Positions 1-12,763 are shown, counted from the first letter of the stretch. The stretch is DNA of 64,000 bases from Hyaloscypha bicolor E (GCF_002865645.1 NW_020194589.1:3199750-3263749), one strand, 5' to 3'. Translations and numbers: made by a program. Notes: generated from the sequence alone by a model not told the origin.

Positions 1-286
1 TATAATCAATTCTAATCAATTCTAATTAATTAGCCTTGATTATTTTTTGACACACTGTTCCCCACCCACCTAATAAAATACCCAGGTAACAGTTTGCGAT
101 CCCAATAGTCCCGCCAACTGTCAGATAGGAGACCTCTCTAGCAAATTTAGCAAAATCACAGCCTCCCTTTTCTCTCTATCTTTTGATAATCTGTTCTTCT
201 CGACAAATCTGACATACGCGGCATTTGTTGGAAGTCGAAGTCTGACTATCCACACTGATAAGAAAAGAATTGCGTGTGCGGATTTT

Positions 287-598
287 GTGGCGGAGACTGG
301 TGATGGGGAGGGTGATTCTGGGGATGGAGAAGATGATTCCGGAGATGAAGAGGATACAGGGAATAATGAAGATGCTGGACCCGAGAAAAGAGTTCCTCCA
401 CTTCCACCTGGCGTCGTTCCTTCTCCAACAGCAATCTCAACTCACGGTTCGATCTACACCGTTGTCCTAATAACGACTCTGGCAGCAGCAGCAGCACCTT
501 CCGAGGGCAATAGGGACGATGAAGACGATACAGGTGATGATGGGGATGATCCTAGGGATGGAGACGATGGAGATTGTCCAGCTGACGAGGATGAGTAG
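287..598 (+). CDS. Asp/Gly-rich open frame, doubtful gene
   Basis: The frame stays open from about base 180 to the TAG at 596-598 but shows no ATG, so if real it is a downstream exon of a gene starting further left, perhaps outside the window. The translated product has two acidic Gly/Asp-rich stretches (GDGEGDSGDGEDDSGDEE and DDTGDDGDDPRDGDDGD) either side of a short hydrophobic patch (VVLITTLAAAAA). I recognise no family. Low-complexity acidic frames arise easily by chance, so this is weak. Confidence 0.2.
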   Translation: MAETGDGEGDSGDGEDDSGDEEDTGNNEDAGPEKRVPPLPPGVVPSPTAISTHGSIYTVVLITTLAAAAAPSEGNRDDEDDTGDDGDDPRDGDDGDCPADEDE

Positions 599-2423
599 AC
601 TTGAAAGCGGCCATGGGCTTGTCTCTAAATTTCCTTTCACAATGATTTCTAGCTCTATAGGTTTAGGTTTGGGTGGGGGGAAAATATAGATCAGGCTTGC
701 AGGAAATCTTTCTTTCTTGCATTGGAGAATTCAGATATTGCGGTGCAATCTCAGTTGATGTAGAACAGAACTTGTACAACAGCAATACCCCGCATTGGTG
801 GGTTCCACGAATCCAGCATTGTCACATACCATGTTTTCCCTAGAATGTTTGCGACACTGTGCTCGCGTGAACCAACTTCACGTTCAGCTGATGGGAGTTG
901 AAAAGTGCTCTGATCGACGAGGCGGTTGAAATCTGGGCGAAGTTTCCACCCGCAACCCCCTCCCCCCTTGATTTTTGAAACACTTCAGGAGTCAGGATAA
1001 AACCCGAGCCTCGACTGCTCACCTTTACTGAATTATCAAATCTTAACCTCAACATCCTAGAGTCGTACGGCAAAGCAAAGGGTCTCGATCCACTCGTTCA
1101 AAGAACAGACCCCTGTGATCAATGACGTCGGTGCACGACCGCTATCAAATGGTCCATCTTAAAACTTCCCTTTGCTTTGACATTTAGTCCTTCATCCTCC
1201 ATCCTCCATCACTCTTTGAACAAACACCAACCACATGGAACATCATAATCGCAGTACCTAATTCTCATTATAACACAACATAAGATCTTGCATTACTGCA
1301 AGCTGTTAAATCACCCCTCGTAGGAAAGGAAGGACAAGGTCAGTGGTGTCTTCCCGGAGCGCTCTCGATTTCTGGATCTCCTTGAATCGATTTCCCTACT
1401 CTCTAAGGAGCGAAGTACTCGCGTTCAGAGTTCCTCATATGTCAGCCTCGTCATACACGCGTTGTTCGTCATCTGAGACATTCTCTTGAATTCTCTCGCA
1501 GGAGGAGCGCTTGGTCTCACCTTCCTCGTGCAGCCTGCCTCACTTCGAAGCCTGGGTGCGGGGAAGCTTGTGGCATCATCAGGTTGAAAGGTCTTTTCAG
1601 GTCCTTCTGACCTTGGTGTCTCCCTTCGTGGGAATCATCTGAGGACAGTTCCTCACAAGGTCAAGCTCCAGAAGCACGTCGTGGACGGGTTTTCATCTCA
1701 CATGACGTAACAAAGTGTTCCTTGTCAAACATCAACAATCGCCTCTCAAAATCAGTAGTTAGAAACATGGTCCATATTTTAGTTTCAACAGGTTCTGTGA
1801 ATGGTTGACTATCTCCGAACAATGGTATTGTTATGGTTGGCGCCTTGGGAGCAGCCGACGACTGAGACATTCCTCATCCAAGCCTCTGGGTGTTGAATTC
1901 TTCGCACTCCAGGTACCATCACCGACAAGCTGTCGGTGGTAAAAGTGTACTGACTGCATGAAATCTATCGTGCGGCACTGTATCTACATGGTTCCGCTAC
2001 ATTCGTTTTGTTTTGGGCAGCAGGAGGCCTTCCCTAAACTCCGAGAATCATTTAAATGCAAGGGAACTGATTCTTAAGTCCCTGTAACACAAATTTTGTG
2101 TTGCCTAAGATAAGGCCCGCAATTTTCGAGGATGTCTTGATCGTCATTCCCCAAGGTATTGAATTTTTCACGAGACCCCAGAATTCTTCTCTCTGGAAGT
2201 CACAACACCATACCCACAAGGTGAACCACATCCGATAGATTAATACGAATACAAAACCCCAAATAACGCAGTTCCGTTCACATTGTCCTTTTGATTCCCA
2301 ACAGTCGGCGCCGTGCCGTGAGCATCGTTCAATATATAATTTAGCCACGGATTGGCCTATTAAAATCCGAGAATCTCCAGCGTTGCTTTTGCAGTTCTGA
2401 TTTTGCATTTAGAAACCTCGGCA
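599..2423. other. Gene-free region upstream of the glucanase
   Basis: I see no convincing coding region, RNA gene or repeat here. Short open frames on both strands lack domain signatures and splice partners. The last few hundred bases should hold the promoter and 5' UTR of the GH81 gene that starts at 2424. Confidence 0.5.
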
Positions 2424-5316
2424 ATGAAGGTGGTGGTGTGGCTAACGATTCTACAGGTGGTCGCAGCCAAGGCTGTACCTAAGAGACAAGTCTGTAGTGC
2501 CCAGGATTTCTCAACTAGTACCCAACTTGGCGTGGCTCCTGGTGCAACCTCGAGATTCATCCCTAGATCCTCGGTTGAAGGAAGACAGGCCGTAACAACA
2601 GCCGAAGAATTAAGTATTGGTCCAGTTCAAGAAGGACACCACGGTGTTCTCTCTGTCCTGGGACCACATACTCACCTGGGCAGTGACAGTCTGAGTGGAA
2701 ATAACAAACAAGTCCAACTGACTCTGGCATCACCTTTGGCTGGAGGTATCTACTTCGCTCCCGTCAGAACTTCTTCGGTTTCACCAAGAGTTTCGGTTAT
2801 TACCACATCGACTAGTTCAGGAACTGCCCAAGTTCTTCCGCATCTTGGTACTCAAGTTCCGCAAACAACTGGAGTTGTCATAACCGGTCTCAACACAATT
2901 GGACTACCAACATCGGCTCCTATAATCAGCACCTCAATATCAAAACCAGCCACTACGCTCTCACCGAATTCTAAGCCCACTCCTGTCACCACCTTTGTAC
3001 TCATGGGTGGCACTTCTGATAATATATTCCAGCCAGTGGCAACTGACGCTCCACCTTCTGTGATTGGCTCGAGACAGGATCACCCAGTCCCAAGATTGGG
3101 AGTCCAACCTCAGCATGCCCCCATCTCAACCAACAAATTCTATGCAAATTTCTTCCTAGGAAGTCAAACTGCTGGAACATGGACTCATCCATATTCCGTC
3201 GCATGGTCCAAAGGTGGCGGTTCAACGCAAAGTTGGGGCATGTCAATTTCTCATATTGATGCGGATCAGAGAGTCTATGGACCGAATTCGGCAGCAACCC
3301 CTGTTCAATACTTCATCAATCCAATTGGCATCCAATCACTGGTTCTTTCTGCCGTGGAGCTTGGAGCATCGACTACCCTCTCAATGGATACTCTCACTGC
3401 TTTCTCAGCAAGCGTTAATCTTTTGCCAAGTGCGGGAGCTGCTCCAGCAATCACTTTTCCTCTTGTTCAAGGCATGGGCTTTGTGACGGGAATTTACAAT
3501 GGAGGTACTCCTGTTATTCAGACTGGCATTTTCTTCCGTTCAATTACGAAGGCCACTTCAAACCCCAAGCCAGGTATCACAAAATACACAATCATTCTCG
3601 AGGATGGCAAGACTTGGTTATTGTACGCCTCTGGAAATCCCATCGATTTCACAGTAGTTAACAACGGACTTGCTCAGGCAACCTCGAATTTCAACGGCTT
3701 TATTCAAATTGCCAAGAGCCTTGGTGGAGATTTCGAAGCGCTGTACGATGCTGCTTGCGGTGTTTATGCTACGACTGCCACTCTTTCAGGAAGTGCAAAT
3801 GGTGCAATTGGTTCCTACACTTTGTCATTTTCTAAAGGAGGCTTGGTAAACACAGCACTCCTTATGTTCGCACTTCCTCACCATACTGAGTCGTTCTCAC
3901 CGCAGACGGCATCCGCTGCTACCAACCTTCAGTTACAGACGACCACTAAGGGTCTAGCTACAGCAGTGGTAGCCGATTCATGGACTATGGTAGAGAATCT
4001 TCCAACCACCATGGGTTTTGCTCCTTGGAGTCCATCAACTGGTGCTCAGAGGCTCCCATTCTCAGCTGCGACCATTCAGACCATTCTGAGCGTTGCACAA
4101 AGTGAGATCTCGCAAAACATGAGCGCGCAATCGAATCTCAACTCCATGTACTATAGCGGAAAGGTTAGTTCGAGTTCTCTGTCGACTATTTGAAATCACT
4201 GATTTATCTTAGGCACTTGCAAAATTCGCCGGCATCGTATATACAATCCATGACCTTCTCGGCAATTCTGCCTTGGCAGAAGCAGGTCTCAACACCCTCA
4301 AGCAATCCTTCGCTGTATTTGCAAACAATAAGCAGCAATTCCCACTCGTATATGAGACAGCCTGGGGAGGTGTAGTATCCACTGCCTCTTACGCCACCGG
4401 AAACTCTGGGGTAGATTTTGGCAATACGTATTACAATGATCACCATTTCCAGTAACTTCCCTTTCCCCTTTTCATATGCTAGTACTAACAAGCTCAGTTA
4501 CGGCTACTTCATCTACGCCGCCTCGATAATTGGCACCCTTGACCCGACGTGGCTCAAAGCAAACAAAGCCTGGGTCAACACCCTCGTCCGGGACATTGCG
4601 AACCCCTCCCCGCTAGACCACTTCTTCCCCGTATCGCGGAACTTCGACTGGTATCACGGCCACTCCTGGGCACACGGCCTCTACGAAACCTTCGACGGCA
4701 AAGACGAAGAGTCTTCCTCCGAAGACGCGATGTCCGCCTACGCGCTGAAACTCTGGGGTCGAGCCATCGGTGACTCGAACTTGGAAGCCCGCGGCAACCT
4801 CCAGTTGTCTATCACCGCGCGAAGTCTCCAAAACTACTTCCTCTACACCACCACCAACACAATCCAACCGCCCAACTTCACGCCCAACCGCGTCTCCGGG
4901 ATCCTCTTCGAGAACAAAATCGACCACGCCACCTACTTCGGCGCCAACCCAGAATACATCCAAGGCATCCACATGCTCCCCCTCCTCCCTTGCTCAACAT
5001 TAACGCGCACACCTACGTTCGTGCAGGAGGAATGGGATACGTATTTTAGTAATGGGAGAGCAGAGAAGGTTGTCGGCGGCTGGAAGGGGATCTTGATGGC
5101 CAATTATGCGATTGTGAATCCGAAGGCGGCGTGGAGCTTCTTCGCCAGTGGGGCTTTTGATGAGAGTTGGCTTGATGGCGGGGCGAGTCGGACGTGGTAC
5201 TTGGCTTTTGCTGCTGGTCAGTCTTCTCTTCCCCCCTTTTGTTCGTTTGTTTTTGCCGTTTGGGATTTGAAAAAGGGGCATGGCTGATGAGAATAGGTCT
5301 CGGTGGTGCTCCATAA
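2424..5316 (+). CDS. eng1: Secreted endo-1,3-beta-glucanase, glycoside hydrolase family 81
   Basis: Exons 2424-4163, 4213-4451, 4498-5216 and 5297-5316 give 905 residues in phase. The ATG at 2424 opens a signal peptide (MKVVVWLTILQVVAAKA). A Ser/Thr-rich linker runs to about residue 230, then the GH81 domain starts near PISTNKFYANFF. The motif NDHHFHYGYF (about residues 655-664), which carries the catalytic acid Asp656, is split by intron 2. Two Glu four residues apart in EESSSED (about 731 and 735) match the GH81 base pair. Intron 2 has a TACTAAC branch point. GH81 enzymes cut internal beta-1,3-glucan bonds in the cell wall, for daughter separation or wall remodelling. The last exon codes for only six residues. 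Acf2/Eng2-type GH81 paralogues are cytoplasmic, but the signal peptide here points to the secreted Eng1 type. Confidence 0.93.
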
Positions 5317-5971
5317 ACACCCCCTTTCCCTTCTCGCTCGCTTAAGCAGACAAAACATCCCATCCTTGTCAACATACCACAAACATCATCCCCTTCGCCA
5401 AAAGGCGAACAAAAACAAGAGCATAAAATGGACGGATAAACTTCTTTTCATATTTGCATTTTCTTGCTGTGGGATTCGGCGCTCGGTTTTTCTTCATCAA
5501 TTTTGGGCTGCATTGGCTGCATTCACGGCATGGATCGATTCTAGAATTTTGCATTAAAATGGAATTTTGGCATGTGCATACCTGGGTCCTGTGTCCATAG
5601 CTTAGACTTTTGGCTTAGAGCAATGAAAGCAATGATTTTGGCAAATCAAATTGCTTCTTCAAACTGTGCCGCATGATGCGGCTGGAAAAAGGAAAGTATT
5701 TCAAACTTTTCTAGATTAACTAATCCGTGATACCTCCCTGATACAATATACAAAGGGCCATCTCTCATACCAATATCATACACGTTCCATTTCCCCAAAT
5801 CTTCCCCTCTTTAAAATAAGAAGAAGATCCTGAAAGATCTTGCTCCGTCCAATTCATATACACCGTACAGTACAATATTCATGTGAATGGCAATTTGAAC
5901 GGAGACCCGATCTCCGCTCATCCCCTGGGTAATTTGAGGGATTCAAACGCCACGAAACACACATCCATGAC
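5317..5971. other. Convergent intergenic region
   Basis: This stretch lies between the stop codons of the GH81 gene and the convergently transcribed cation exchanger. It should hold both 3' UTRs. I see no gene or repeat in it. Confidence 0.5.
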
Positions 5972-7490
5972 CTAGAGACCAACAAAGGTTTTAACAGACC
6001 TGGCTACCATGCCAGCAATCCGTTCTGGCTTAGCAGGATCCGTAGCGTCATCTGGATAGACCAAGAATGCGAGAGCGATGATGATGTAGAGACCAAGCAA
6101 CTAACGCATTGATTAGCAAACATAAAGCGTAGGATTTAAGGGACAGAAACTCACCATAGCTCCTTCCAAATAATTGCTCTTGCCATCCTGAATAACATAT
6201 GTGACAACCAAGACACTCAAGAAGAAGACAACGGTCTCGAAAGTCTCGAAATGTAGCGTCATGGGTTGGTCAATGATCCAGCCCAGGATGACCAGGAACG
6301 GAGTAACCAGAAGGGCGATTTGCATCGAGCTTCCGATTGCTACACCCATAGCGAGGTCCATCTTATCTTTCACCGCCACGACCACGGCCGTCACATGTTC
6401 TGCAGCATTGCCAACGATGGGAAGGAGAATAAGACCGATAAATGTCTTTGAGATATGGGCAGTTTCGACGAGAGAATCGATAGAATCGACGAGGTACTCG
6501 GCGCAGATGGCAACGGCGATTGTGACAACCACAAGAACGAAAGCAGCAGCCCAAGGCCCCATCTGTGGTTCTTCCGCATCTTCATCTTCGGCGGCCTGCT
6601 CAGCGTCGAAAAGATTGGCGTGGGTACGGAGCTGGAAGACAAGATAGAGAACATATAGGATGAGAAGGATTATGGCAGTGCCATGTGAAAGGACCAAGAT
6701 ATTGCGCCCGGTATCTTCCTTGGAACCTGCGAGGGCGGCATACAGCTGGTAGAGGTCAGCGTAATTCAAGGGAGAAGAGCAGAAGATCCTACGGTAGCTG
6801 GGATGATCAAAGAAGCCGATGCAACGGCCATTAAAGAAGACATGGTCGACGCGACTGTCGAGTTGAAATCCTGTTCAATGCCGCGTGCGGTTCCTGTTCT
6901 AGTATTATGGATACCACCTGCTAAGAAGCAGCATCCAAGCACTAGAAGGATATTGGAAAGGATACTTCCCAACATACTAGATTGCACGATTCTGATTTCG
7001 CCGTTCCTGAGCGCCACGATACTGACCTGCAAGAGGTTAGCGGAACTCAACGCCTTGGAGCTTCCAGACGTACGATCAATTCCACAGCATTGCCAAATGT
7101 AGCGTTTAATAGACCCCCCATGGTCTGACCAAGCTTCACCGAGATTTCTTCCGTGGCAAACGATAAAACAGCGGCGAGGGGAACGATGGCAAAGAAATTG
7201 AGAATGAAAACAGTGGTGGGATCCCAGCCCATGGCACCAGCAACTATACCCAGCGGTACGAATACCAGGAGGATATTGACATAGTTGCTGTACAATGTGA
7301 CTTTAGTAACATGCAGCACTTGTGCTGGAATCCTTACGAACTTGTTATCACTTTCCATTCCTGCCGTCTGGTGCTTGCTGAATACCGTGCGGAAGTAGTC
7401 CAGTATGGTTCGGCTGCCAAGGGCGTCTCCATTCTGTCCTGACAGCAACCCAGTGGTCTCGCTCGCGCTTCCGTTCGATGGTTGAGGCAT
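5972..7490 (-). CDS. vcx1: Vacuolar Ca2+/H+ exchanger, CAX family
   Basis: Coding exons on the minus strand are 7490-7074, 7026-6793, 6745-6155 and 6100-5972, with all introns in phase 0. The protein has about 11 hydrophobic helices in two halves, each with the signature of the cation/H+ antiporter (CAX) family: [13 protein letters not shown] (split by the first intron) and [13 protein letters not shown]. The acidic Glu in each is needed for Ca2+ binding. An acidic loop ([12 protein letters not shown]) separates the halves. The family moves cytosolic Ca2+ into the vacuole using the proton gradient. The start is uncertain: the frame continues upstream of the ATG at 7490 for about 23 codons to a good splice acceptor at 7562. 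A seven-base exon at 7922-7916 (ATGGTGT followed by GTAAGT) would join it in phase and give a 482-residue protein. Confidence 0.93.
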
Positions 7491-9232
7491 CTCGGCGCTC
7501 GAATTTATTTCCTTGTGCCCTGACTTCGCGCGCTTCAGTTCTTGTCGGAATTGAGATGTGCCTACATATCAGAAAGAAGAGGTGGAGTTAGCCCAACGAG
7601 TCTAATCAAATAAAGTTCTTCTTGTCTTGGCCCTCGGCTCTTTGGTTGTGCTGGACGACGGAGGACAAATAAACAAGAAGGGCCGGATTAACTTGGCATT
7701 CAAAGGTCGGTGTGATCTGCCAGCATCGAAGACATGTAATCATCTGCACTGCAGAGAGAGGGCAAGGAGGTGGAGAGAGGTTGCGCATCGGTGTAGGAGG
7801 TATTTGAGCTTCCATGACGGCCGATAAGAGCTTGGCCCGCTGTTTCCAATGACCAATTGTCCCAAAGCAGGATAGACATTGAGTAAGCGGGGCAGCAGGA
7901 GAAGGTCTAACTTACACACCATCTTGGCGACTGTGTCTTTGTTGTCGTCCGGTGGTGAACTCGTGCGTTTCGACGACCGCAAAGAGTGGTTTGGAGGGGC
8001 GAGCTGCTGCGCCTCGTTTCCTGTGTGGATGACAAGAACCGCGTGGCGGGAATGATCACAAAACCAGCCAATTGCAAATGCAGGGTCTTCGAGCTTTCGC
8101 AGTCAGTGGGCCGAATGTACCGGGTCTCGTGCGATGGTGGAGAATGAAAATGAAAATGACGAGGAAGCGGCCAGGAGGTCCGATGATCAGGTCGGTCTGG
8201 ACTCTGGAGTCTGGACGGTGCTCTCTGGGTCTTGACGTTGGAGAGAGGAAGGGGCTTAGGGGCGACACGGGAAATTGAGCCAAGATCTCCAAGAGGGACA
8301 TTAGCAAGACATATAAAGCTTTTGCTGGCTGCAGTTACGACATGCTGAAAATCTTGTGTTGGATCTTGGTTTTCCGGCTCGCCAGGTTTCGCAAACTTTG
8401 TTTCGTCCTGATTATTCACGCCACTACACGAGAGCTGCATGAAGCTTCCCCATGAAGCTTCCCCCACGCTTCACCGTGAGAAAGTCTCATTATTTACTAT
8501 GTAAAAGGCAGAAGCAGAGCCTTCAAGCATCTCTCAATCTGACGACCAAGACCCAATGTACCAGCATCGTCAAACCAGCCAAGAAGCAGTTTCAATGGGA
8601 GCTGCTGGATGCCTTCAAAACTACTGTAGGTCCTTGCTGGCAGACGTCGCTGACGTACCACCCGCGCCAATGCAGCTTGGCCCCTTGCACTGCCACCCTT
8701 GGCGCGCGGTAGCGCATTAGTGTTGTGGATTCGGGAGCTTAACTGGACGAACTCCTAAACGTTCTCAATGCCAAGACAATAGAATTTGTGAAGTGCGACG
8801 ATTATCGGCAAGTTGGGATAAAAAGATTTGATATTGCCGAGGGATGATTGAAGTCTAAGCTCTCCGAATCAAATGCTGGCTTGGAAGGTTGGATATCGAG
8901 CTCCTTGAACGTAGTCGAAAAAGCTTAGGATGGTCAAGCAATGCAAGCTTTGTTGACTGCTGGAGTTGGACCCGATGTCTGAATCCATTGTACAATTCCT
9001 AGTCTGGCCAATGTCCTTTGCAATGTAACATGAGATACCGTAAATGCAAAATCTCGAAGACAGAGGCTTCCAGATTGTTAGATTTCCCGGGAATGTCGAC
9101 TTGTCAATCGAGGGATTTCGCATTTGACTTGGCAGTAAGAGAGTGCTCTGCTGGAGGATGCTGTGTTCGCTCGATTTGCTTTCTTATGTCCACCTCGAGT
9201 GTCGGAGAATCGTGGAGTCGTATAACGAGAGG
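7491..9232. other. Region upstream of vcx1 and downstream of stn1
   Basis: It holds the likely 5' UTR or first exon of the exchanger (see that entry) and the stn1 3' UTR. Open frames on both strands at about 7.6-8.7 kb show no family signature and no consistent splicing. I see no RNA gene or mobile element. Confidence 0.4.
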
Positions 9233-10254
9233 TCAGATCCCCAACGCATCGTACTTCCCAGCCGCCGCCCTCCTCGCAGCCAACGAAGGATAATTAACTT
9301 TATTCTGCGCATTCATCGCCTCATTCCTCTCCTTCCTCCTCTTACCCTCCTCCTCCCTCCTCTCAATCTCCTTCCTCTTCCTCCTAACCTCATCCCTCTC
9401 CTCATCCCTCTTCTCCTCTCTATCCTTCCCTTTATCCCTAGCCCTCTTCCCCTTCCCTTTCAGCTCCCTCTCCCTCTCCCTCCTACACTTCTCCTCCTCC
9501 CCCCTACTAACCACCCAGTGCTTCCCCAGCACATCCTTCCTAAAATCCATAACCTCATTCCAACACTTCACCTCTTGATCCATACTCCTCAACACCTCGA
9601 CCTTAACAACCTCCACCTGTCTCTGCTTCCAGAAATCGCCAATTCTGCCTTTAACCTTGATAACCGTACCGACATCCATTATGTCCCAGGGGACAATGGG
9701 TTCCTGGACCGATGGCGCTGTCTTATCTCCTCCATTCCCCTTTCTCTCTCCCTCTGCCTTCCCTTTCTGCTTCTTTGACTCCGAAATTGAGGTTGCAATT
9801 TGGTTGATAGATGCAATCTGATCCAAATGCGTGGGCACCCCAATCGTCTCCATCTTCGGCGCAGGCACAGGAGCAACACAAACACAAACACACTCAACGC
9901 ACATCCCACTGCTATCATCGACCGTATACACGTTCCTGCCCGGATACTCGTCTACGGCGACAATGACGCCTGTAACGCGCACCCATTTTATCGGATGGTT
10001 TTTGTAGTGGAATAATGGTTTTTCTGTTCCCCAGATGTGCAATTAGCATCTACTCCAATTAAACCCCAAAATCGAAACCAGAATGATGAAAAGGTCGGGG
10101 GAAGCGCAATGGGGAGCTCACGATCACAAAACATCCCCACCTTCTGCAACCCATGGATATCCGTCGCGCGCAGCGGGACCCATTTTCCGATCGTGGGCGA
10201 GAGGGCGTGGCAGTAATCGGGGTAGATGGTTAGATTCTGAGGCGCGGATGTCAT
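9233..10254 (-). CDS. stn1: Stn1-like OB-fold telomere-capping protein (CST complex)
   Basis: Exon 1 is 10254-10122 and exon 2 is 10023-9233; the join (GAT C|AA AAA) restores MFCDQKPLFHYKNHPIKW and gives 307 residues. The N-terminal region (about residues 1-170) has the pattern of the fungal Stn1 OB fold: YPDYCHALSP, GKWVPLRATDIHGL, the NHPIKWVRVTGVI strand and the YTVDDSSG turn. The C-terminal third is a long charged Arg/Glu/Lys coiled region. Stn1 binds Ten1 and telomeric single-stranded DNA and limits end resection. A run of VCVCVCV comes from a GTGTTT-type microsatellite inside the OB fold. The frame is open for 81 more codons upstream to an ATG at 10497, but the family normally starts near MTSAPQNLTIYP, so I chose 10254. 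Confidence 0.82.
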
Positions 10255-10620
10255 GGCATGGTTGTGGTTCTCATGAGAGTTGTGCGGGGGCAGGAGGTGG
10301 TTGTGAAGTGGATGGTTGTTGGGAGGTGATGTTGATGTTGATATTAATATTGGCTGGGAGACGCGTCGAATTTGGGGGCGAAAATGATGCGAGGTCACGA
10401 GGTGATTTTCACGTGTCACAGATTTTGGACGAAAAGCTTCTTGCTTTGAGAAAGCGTTCAATGTTGGGGCTTCGGTGGTGCTAGCAAAATGGAGCATCTT
10501 GATTTTGTTGATTCAACAGTTTCTTTCCCAGTCATCAACCTATGTGCTGCTCGAAGCCAACCGTGATATCCATCCCGCCCCAACGCCCTGCCATGCATGA
10601 ATAAAAGGAGAGTCCAAAGT

Positions 10621-11659
10621 TCAATGCTTTGTCCTCTTTGTCTTCCGACCACTCTCAGCGGTACCGTTCTTGAGTCTTGCAGCAGCAGCCTGGAATGCCT
10701 CTTCCGATGGCATTCCTCCTTCATCATCCTCATCCTCATCCTCATCAGAACCTCTCTTCTTGCCTTTCTTCCCCTTCTTCGACGACTTCTCCTGAGCCTT
10801 GTATTTCGCCTCCAAGTGATCCAAAAAGCCACCTCTATCCGCCTGCCTCTTTTGAATCAACGCAGCCAAATCACCCATCCCGGCATCCGCCTTCTTTCCA
10901 TTCATCCTCTCCTTCGTAGTCTTCGCATGCTCCTCCGCCTCCTTCGCCTCCCTCCTCGCCTTCTTCATCCTCCTCTCCCTCTTCTCCGCCGTCTCCTCCG
11001 TGTACCTCTTATGCGACTTAACATCCCCCTTCTCAATCGCCGCATCAATAATCCCCCTAAACCTATCCTCATCCTCCAAGCAATCACTCAACATAACTGT
11101 AGCGTAAATCTTTTCCCAACTACCCTTGAACTTCTCATACGCATTGAGCAGATCATCTTTCTCCTCATCCGAGCCTTTGTAAGCCTGCGAGAAGGTCTCG
11201 ATGGACTCGGTGGTTATGACATCTCGGAATTGCTCGGAGTAGAACTCGCTCCAGCTGAAGTCTTCGAAGTCGATTGATTCGGCGGTTGAACCGGTCTTGT
11301 CGTATCGCTTTCGGCGGACGGGATCGGAGAGGACCGCGTAGGCGAAGGCGATTTCTTGGAATTTGAGGGTGGCTTCGTCTTTGGTTTCGGGGGTTGCTTT
11401 GTCTGGTGGATTGTTAGCGGTCTTGAATAGCAGATTGCGGTAAATGATTATTGATTTGAAGATCTTTGGCCAACTCGATGTCCAATTACCCCAAAAGAAG
11501 GAGAATGTAGCGCATACCTGGATGGTGCTTCAGCGCAGCCTTGCGATACGCTGACTTCACCTCATCTGCAGTCGCTGACTTCTCGATTCCGAGAATCTTG
11601 TACGGCTCAACGGTCGGCGGTTCTTCGTCCTCGAGGTCAATCTCTTGTCTGCGTGGCAT
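10621..11659 (-). CDS. DnaJ-domain protein, DNAJC9-like
   Basis: Exons 11659-11518 and 11402-10621 join in phase to give 307 residues. The intron falls inside the J-domain HPD motif (CAT CCA G|AC AAA), so correct splicing restores HHPDK. The J domain spans about residues 18-85 ([41 protein letters not shown]). After it come a conserved helical region ([14 protein letters not shown]), a long basic/acidic coiled coil ([19 protein letters not shown]), and a Lys/Asp/Glu-rich tail with a nuclear-localisation-like [10 protein letters not shown]. This layout matches DNAJC9, a nuclear J-protein that recruits Hsp70 and binds histones H3-H4; that role is inferred from the family. It lies 366 bases upstream of stn1 on the same strand. 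Confidence 0.85.
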
Positions 11660-12763
11660 TTTTGGAGGCGTTGTGGATGGAATGTGAGTTGAAGGTTGGA
11701 GGTGTTGTTGACTTCGAAGATGGTTTTATCTTTGGCGAGACGCGTCGGCAGATTTGGCGCGAATGGCGTCGAGCTCGCGTAGAGTGGCCCACTTCTTTAA
11801 CGACAAACAAGCCGAGAGAAGACCACGATTCAAAGCATGAAGCGGTGTTCTCATGAAAGCGTCCTTCAACTTGCTGTCTATGCAGTGGACGTTCCGGAAA
11901 TCATCATTACGTAGACTGTGACGTGCGATTGTTCCCAGCTCTTCTCCTTGACCTAGAAATTGATCCAGCTCGAAGGTCTACTGTTATTTTCTCCCGCCTC
12001 GATTTGCTATACTCTACTTGGTTAGAAATTGTCTTCTTGAAATGTGATTTGATATGTTGAAGCATATTGTCCAGCACTTGTTTCAATGGTTCCTGATGCT
12101 CGTTCTCGCTCGCTTAAGTTTGGTCAAATTTTTTTTTTTGCAATCTCCAATTTATATCTTCAAAGCCGCTTGAATACACTCTGTACGGGGACTGATGGAA
12201 GAATCTCCGGAAATGCTAGTTCAAGTTCTAAAATCGAAATAATTGGTTGATTCGCAAAATAATTGCCTCCTAGCCCAACCACTTAGCGAGGAGTGGAGTG
12301 GGAAGTGATCAAAAAAATTTGACAAAACTCTGGCGACCAGCCCGAAGGGTGGTCGCTGAGCGAAACAGCCGAACTGTTTTTTCCGTGAAACCGCTGCCAT
12401 CAACTTTATAAGTATAGTTTTCTCTTTTCGCAGGAGTGGTTCGAGTGGTGACACCCCTACTACTAAGGCTCTTTACTTCTGATCTAGCTCTGGTGAAAGC
12501 TTGTACGCTTTTTGAGTGGGTTAACCACCCGCTTCAACCACCTTAGTGGAGGTATTTCAGCAAGTTTATCCTCGTTGCGGAGTCAACTTATAGACCAAAG
12601 TCCGAAGTTGATTGAGCGAAAAAACCTTATTTTAGTATATAAGAGTGAATCACTTTACCAGCGAAATCGGCTCCGGCCACCAAGCGATGGTCATGTGAGG
12701 CAGCCGGGACAATGGGCACTGATCGGAAACGACGGATCTTCATTCCTATCTCAATTTTTTCTC
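11660..12763. other. Gene-free region upstream of the J-protein gene
   Basis: Its right side as printed holds the J-protein promoter near 11660. Further on are long T runs (about 12128-12140) and the paired hairpins described separately. No coding gene is supported. Confidence 0.4.
12333..12382 (+). other. Two adjacent hairpins ending in a T run
   Basis: The first hairpin (12333-12356) pairs GCGACCA with TGGTCGC and then CCC with GGG around a GAA loop, with one bulged G. The second (12363-12379) pairs AAACAG with CTGTTT around CCGAA and runs into TTTTTT. I recognise no RNA family. The T run could end an RNA polymerase III transcript, but I see no A/B boxes. Confidence 0.3.

Noticed and set aside
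2403..2423. Upstream start for GH81
   Set aside because: The frame opens with TTG; the ATG at 2424 gives a clean signal peptide.
4613..4972. 119-codon minus-strand frame over the GH81 gene
   Set aside because: Antisense to the GH81 catalytic exon; Val/Gly-rich by reflection of the coding strand.
9143..9778. 211-codon Leu/Pro-rich plus-strand frame
   Set aside because: It is antisense to the charged coiled region of stn1; Lys/Glu/Arg codons on the other strand create Leu/Pro/Ser runs. No ATG context, domain or splicing supports it.
10597..11277. 226-codon plus-strand frame
   Set aside because: Antisense to the J-protein gene, whose J domain and splice join are clear.
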